A stretch of 16,532 nt of DNA from Bacteriovoracaceae bacterium UBA4096. GTDB taxonomy: Bacteria; Bdellovibrionota; Bacteriovoracia; Bacteriovoracales; Bacteriovoracaceae. Below, in pieces: positions 15,053 to 16,532 of the stretch. A program made the translations under genes and the position numbers. The stretch covers positions 35,768 through 52,299 of the forward strand of contig DFXY01000030.1 in NCBI GenBank assembly GCA_002381945.1, given 5' to 3'. Each line of letters opens with the position of its first letter. Position 1 is the first letter of the stretch. The notes under the pieces were generated by a model. It saw only the letters and a list, made by a program, of their open reading frames with translations, made no database searches and was not told the DNA's origin.

Positions 15053-16306
15053 TTAATTCTGCAACCTGATATCCGTAAGACCAAAACGCAGGAACTCAAC
15101 CAAAGCTTCCTTTTCTTCCTCTGTAAAACCAATTTCCAGAGGCAAGTCTCTTGGGATATTCCCGATACGGATATAATCATTGGTATGATCATGCGCTTTG
15201 AGTGGCCTTAAATAATTTGAAAACTGCTCGATAATTCTATAGTTATTAAGACTCGTTTTTATATCATCATAGTGTTCAACAACGTTCTCTAATGTGGCAA
15301 GACCACCATGATGAAAATATGGTGCCGTAAGTCCCACGTTCCTCAGGGGAGGAACCCGAAAAGCGTAACGATTCCCTTCCTGATTATCCCACTGATAGCG
15401 TCCGTAATCATCGCCATTTTCTTTTCCTGGCCCAATTTGAGGAGAACCAACTACTTTGTATTCCAAAGATGAGAGATGTTCGCCGTTATGGCAAATTCCG
15501 CATTTCGCCTTATCAAAGAAAACTTCCATTCCTATTTTCTGCTTAGTAGTGAGGGCTTCAACATTTCCCTTTAAGTAACGGTCATAGGGCGTTTCTGCCA
15601 AAAAGAAGGCCTGTCCTTGAAATTCAGCAAGGGCTTCTCCAAAATGACCAATATTTATCTTCTGACCAGGAAAAACTTCTGCGAACGCTTTTTGATATTC
15701 AGGAAACTTCAGAATTTTCTCTACAATTAATTCCCAGGCCTCTTCTTCATTTTTAGCATCAGCGATAGGGTTTGAGCTTCTTAAACCCCGCATTTCATCA
15801 TGATCGACCATAGGGAAGATGGCCTGGGCAGCAAGTGCACTCGTGAGAGTTCGTGCCACTTCCCTTTTTAATGGTATAGGAGTGATGAGTTTTTTTGTTT
15901 CTGGATTAAACTCCACTCTTCCATCCCAAAACATGACGTTTACATTATGCAGATTAAACAGGGCCGGTGTGTTCCGAGCAAGAATACGGCCTTGACCCTG
16001 CATTCTTTTTCGATTTCCAATTTGTAAACCGATCGCTCCTTCACCAAGGGAAAGTGGAATTCCATCTGCAGTACCGATTCTAGGATGATGACATTCCATA
16101 CATGAGATATTGTCATTCCCTGAAATTCTTCTTTCACGAAAAAGATCTCTTCCAAGGAGGAATAGCTTGTGCTTTCTGGCAGCAGGGGCCGACAAAGGAA
16201 TGAGATTGAATTTCTGGACGTAACCCGCAAGCCTTTCATCAATAGGAGCTGCCGGGAAAGCGCTAAAACTGGCCAATATAAATAGAGTAGATAGGATGAA
16301 ATTCAT
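15053..16306 (-). CDS. di-haem cytochrome c peroxidase (CcpA/MauG family)
   Basis: The 417-residue exported protein has a signal peptide (MNFILSTLFILASFSAFPA) and two c-type haem sites, CMECH at residues 69-73 and CGICH at 269-273, about 200 residues apart as in bacterial di-haem peroxidases. Further family features are the RNTPALFN segment (111-118), FWDGRVE (127-132) and VPPLRNVGLTAPYFHHGGL (318-336) followed by LENVVEHYDD. The enzyme would reduce hydrogen peroxide to water in the periplasm using electrons from small cytochromes; MauG-like members instead oxidise protein side chains. The length is somewhat above the roughly 320-350 residues of classical CcpA, so the exact subfamily is open. 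No clear ribosome-binding site precedes the ATG. It converges with the CHB_HEX_C-like gene, only 16 bases apart, with no terminator visible. Confidence 0.93.
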   Translation of the reverse strand: MNFILSTLFILASFSAFPAAPIDERLAGYVQKFNLIPLSAPAARKHKLFLLGRDLFRERRISGNDNISCMECHHPRIGTADGIPLSLGEGAIGLQIGNRKRMQGQGRILARNTPALFNLHNVNVMFWDGRVEFNPETKKLITPIPLKREVARTLTSALAAQAIFPMVDHDEMRGLRSSNPIADAKNEEEAWELIVEKILKFPEYQKAFAEVFPGQKINIGHFGEALAEFQGQAFFLAETPYDRYLKGNVEALTTKQKIGMEVFFDKAKCGICHNGEHLSSLEYKVVGSPQIGPGKENGDDYGRYQWDNQEGNRYAFRVPPLRNVGLTAPYFHHGGLATLENVVEHYDDIKTSLNNYRIIEQFSNYLRPLKAHDHTNDYIRIGNIPRDLPLEIGFTEEEKEALVEFLRFGLTDIRLQN

Positions 16307-16359
16307 GGTTTGAATACTAGAACATTAGTATCAAATATCAAACTTAAATCATTGAAGAG

Positions 16360-16397
16360 TATGGAAAGATCATGAAAGAATACACAACCTTTCCATA
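16360..16397. repeat. 9-base inverted repeat between the peroxidase gene and the upstream gene
   Basis: TATGGAAAG (16360-16368) and CTTTCCATA (16389-16397) are exact complements separated by 20 bases. They lie 11 bases past the stop of the upstream minus-strand gene and 54 bases before the peroxidase start. There is no U run, so it is not a standard intrinsic terminator; it may be an operator or an mRNA structure. The rest of 16307-16407 shows nothing else clear. Confidence 0.35.
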
Positions 16398-16407
16398 ATG
16401 AAGAGAT

Positions 16408-16532
16408 TTAAGAACGATTAAAGACATCAGCACTGAAACCTTTTACATCATCTATCACCAGATCCTTTAGTATATTTGCGGACTGGTTAACAGCATCCTG
16501 AAGTTCCCGACTAAAGCTTGAGAAGCTATCAG
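16408..16532 (-). CDS. C-terminal 40 codons of an unrecognised protein (5' end outside window)
   Basis: On the minus strand a frame enters from the right edge and ends at TAA (16408-16410). The visible residues (DSFSSFSRELQDAVNQSANI, then a further helix with DDVKGFSADVFNRS at the end) alternate hydrophobic and polar residues as in an amphipathic helix or coiled coil. Coding status is inferred from the open frame, the sensible composition and the direction shared with the peroxidase gene. The fragment is too short to assign a family. Confidence 0.5.
   Translation of the reverse strand, partial: DSFSSFSRELQDAVNQSANILKDLVIDDVKGFSADVFNRS

Overview
The window most likely comes from a low-GC predatory bacterium of the Bdellovibrionota (Bdellovibrio/Bacteriovorax/Peredibacter type). 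This is inferred from family content, not from a database search. The clues are a TIGR02147-family regulator, a secreted protein of the GNGGN/HE-LLY type that I recall as expanded in these predators, a very large self-processing fibre-like protein with a C-terminal Peptidase_S74 chaperone, and general gene order. I see no tRNA, rRNA, CRISPR array, transposase or phage structural cluster.

Layout. Positions 1-3285 (minus strand) form a compact operon: frmA (class III alcohol dehydrogenase), an S-formylglutathione hydrolase gene 9 bases downstream, then a TamA/BamA-type Omp85 outer-membrane gene that overlaps the hydrolase gene and runs off the left edge. The first two form the complete glutathione-dependent formaldehyde detoxification pathway. 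A divergent short-chain dehydrogenase (3513-4304, plus) shares the upstream region, which contains a perfect 14-base palindrome inside a candidate promoter. Its end overlaps by 15 bases the end of an OmpR-type regulator (4290-4931, minus) whose receiver domain has lost most of its acidic pocket. A strong terminator at 5098-5131 serves a small secreted cysteine-containing protein (5149-5526, minus, TTG start).

From 5771 to 7193 (plus) lies a two-gene unit: a secreted GNGGN-type protein, preceded by a CRP-like site, and an overlapping TIGR02147 regulator. The regulator gene abuts, tail to tail with no gap, a 6.4-kb gene (7194-13601, minus). That gene encodes a secreted protein of about 2,135 residues built from repeated GIGT-type modules, a near-identical tandem duplication of about 770-790 bases, seven exact 14-residue YadA-head repeats and a terminal self-cleaving S74 chaperone with coiled coil. 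Divergent from it is a gene for a membrane-anchored or secreted protein with a chitobiase/hexosaminidase C-terminal-like (CHB_HEX_C) domain (13738-15036, plus). The right end holds a di-haem cytochrome c peroxidase (15053-16306, minus) and the last 40 codons of an unrecognised gene (16408-16532, minus).

How the parts may work together (inference): the left half is housekeeping and stress metabolism with outer-membrane assembly. The middle is an accessory cell-surface region in which a secreted-protein/regulator pair faces a giant trimeric fibre, with a second surface protein on the far side. For a predator, prey or surface attachment is a natural but unproven role. No intergenic stretch exceeds 300 bases.
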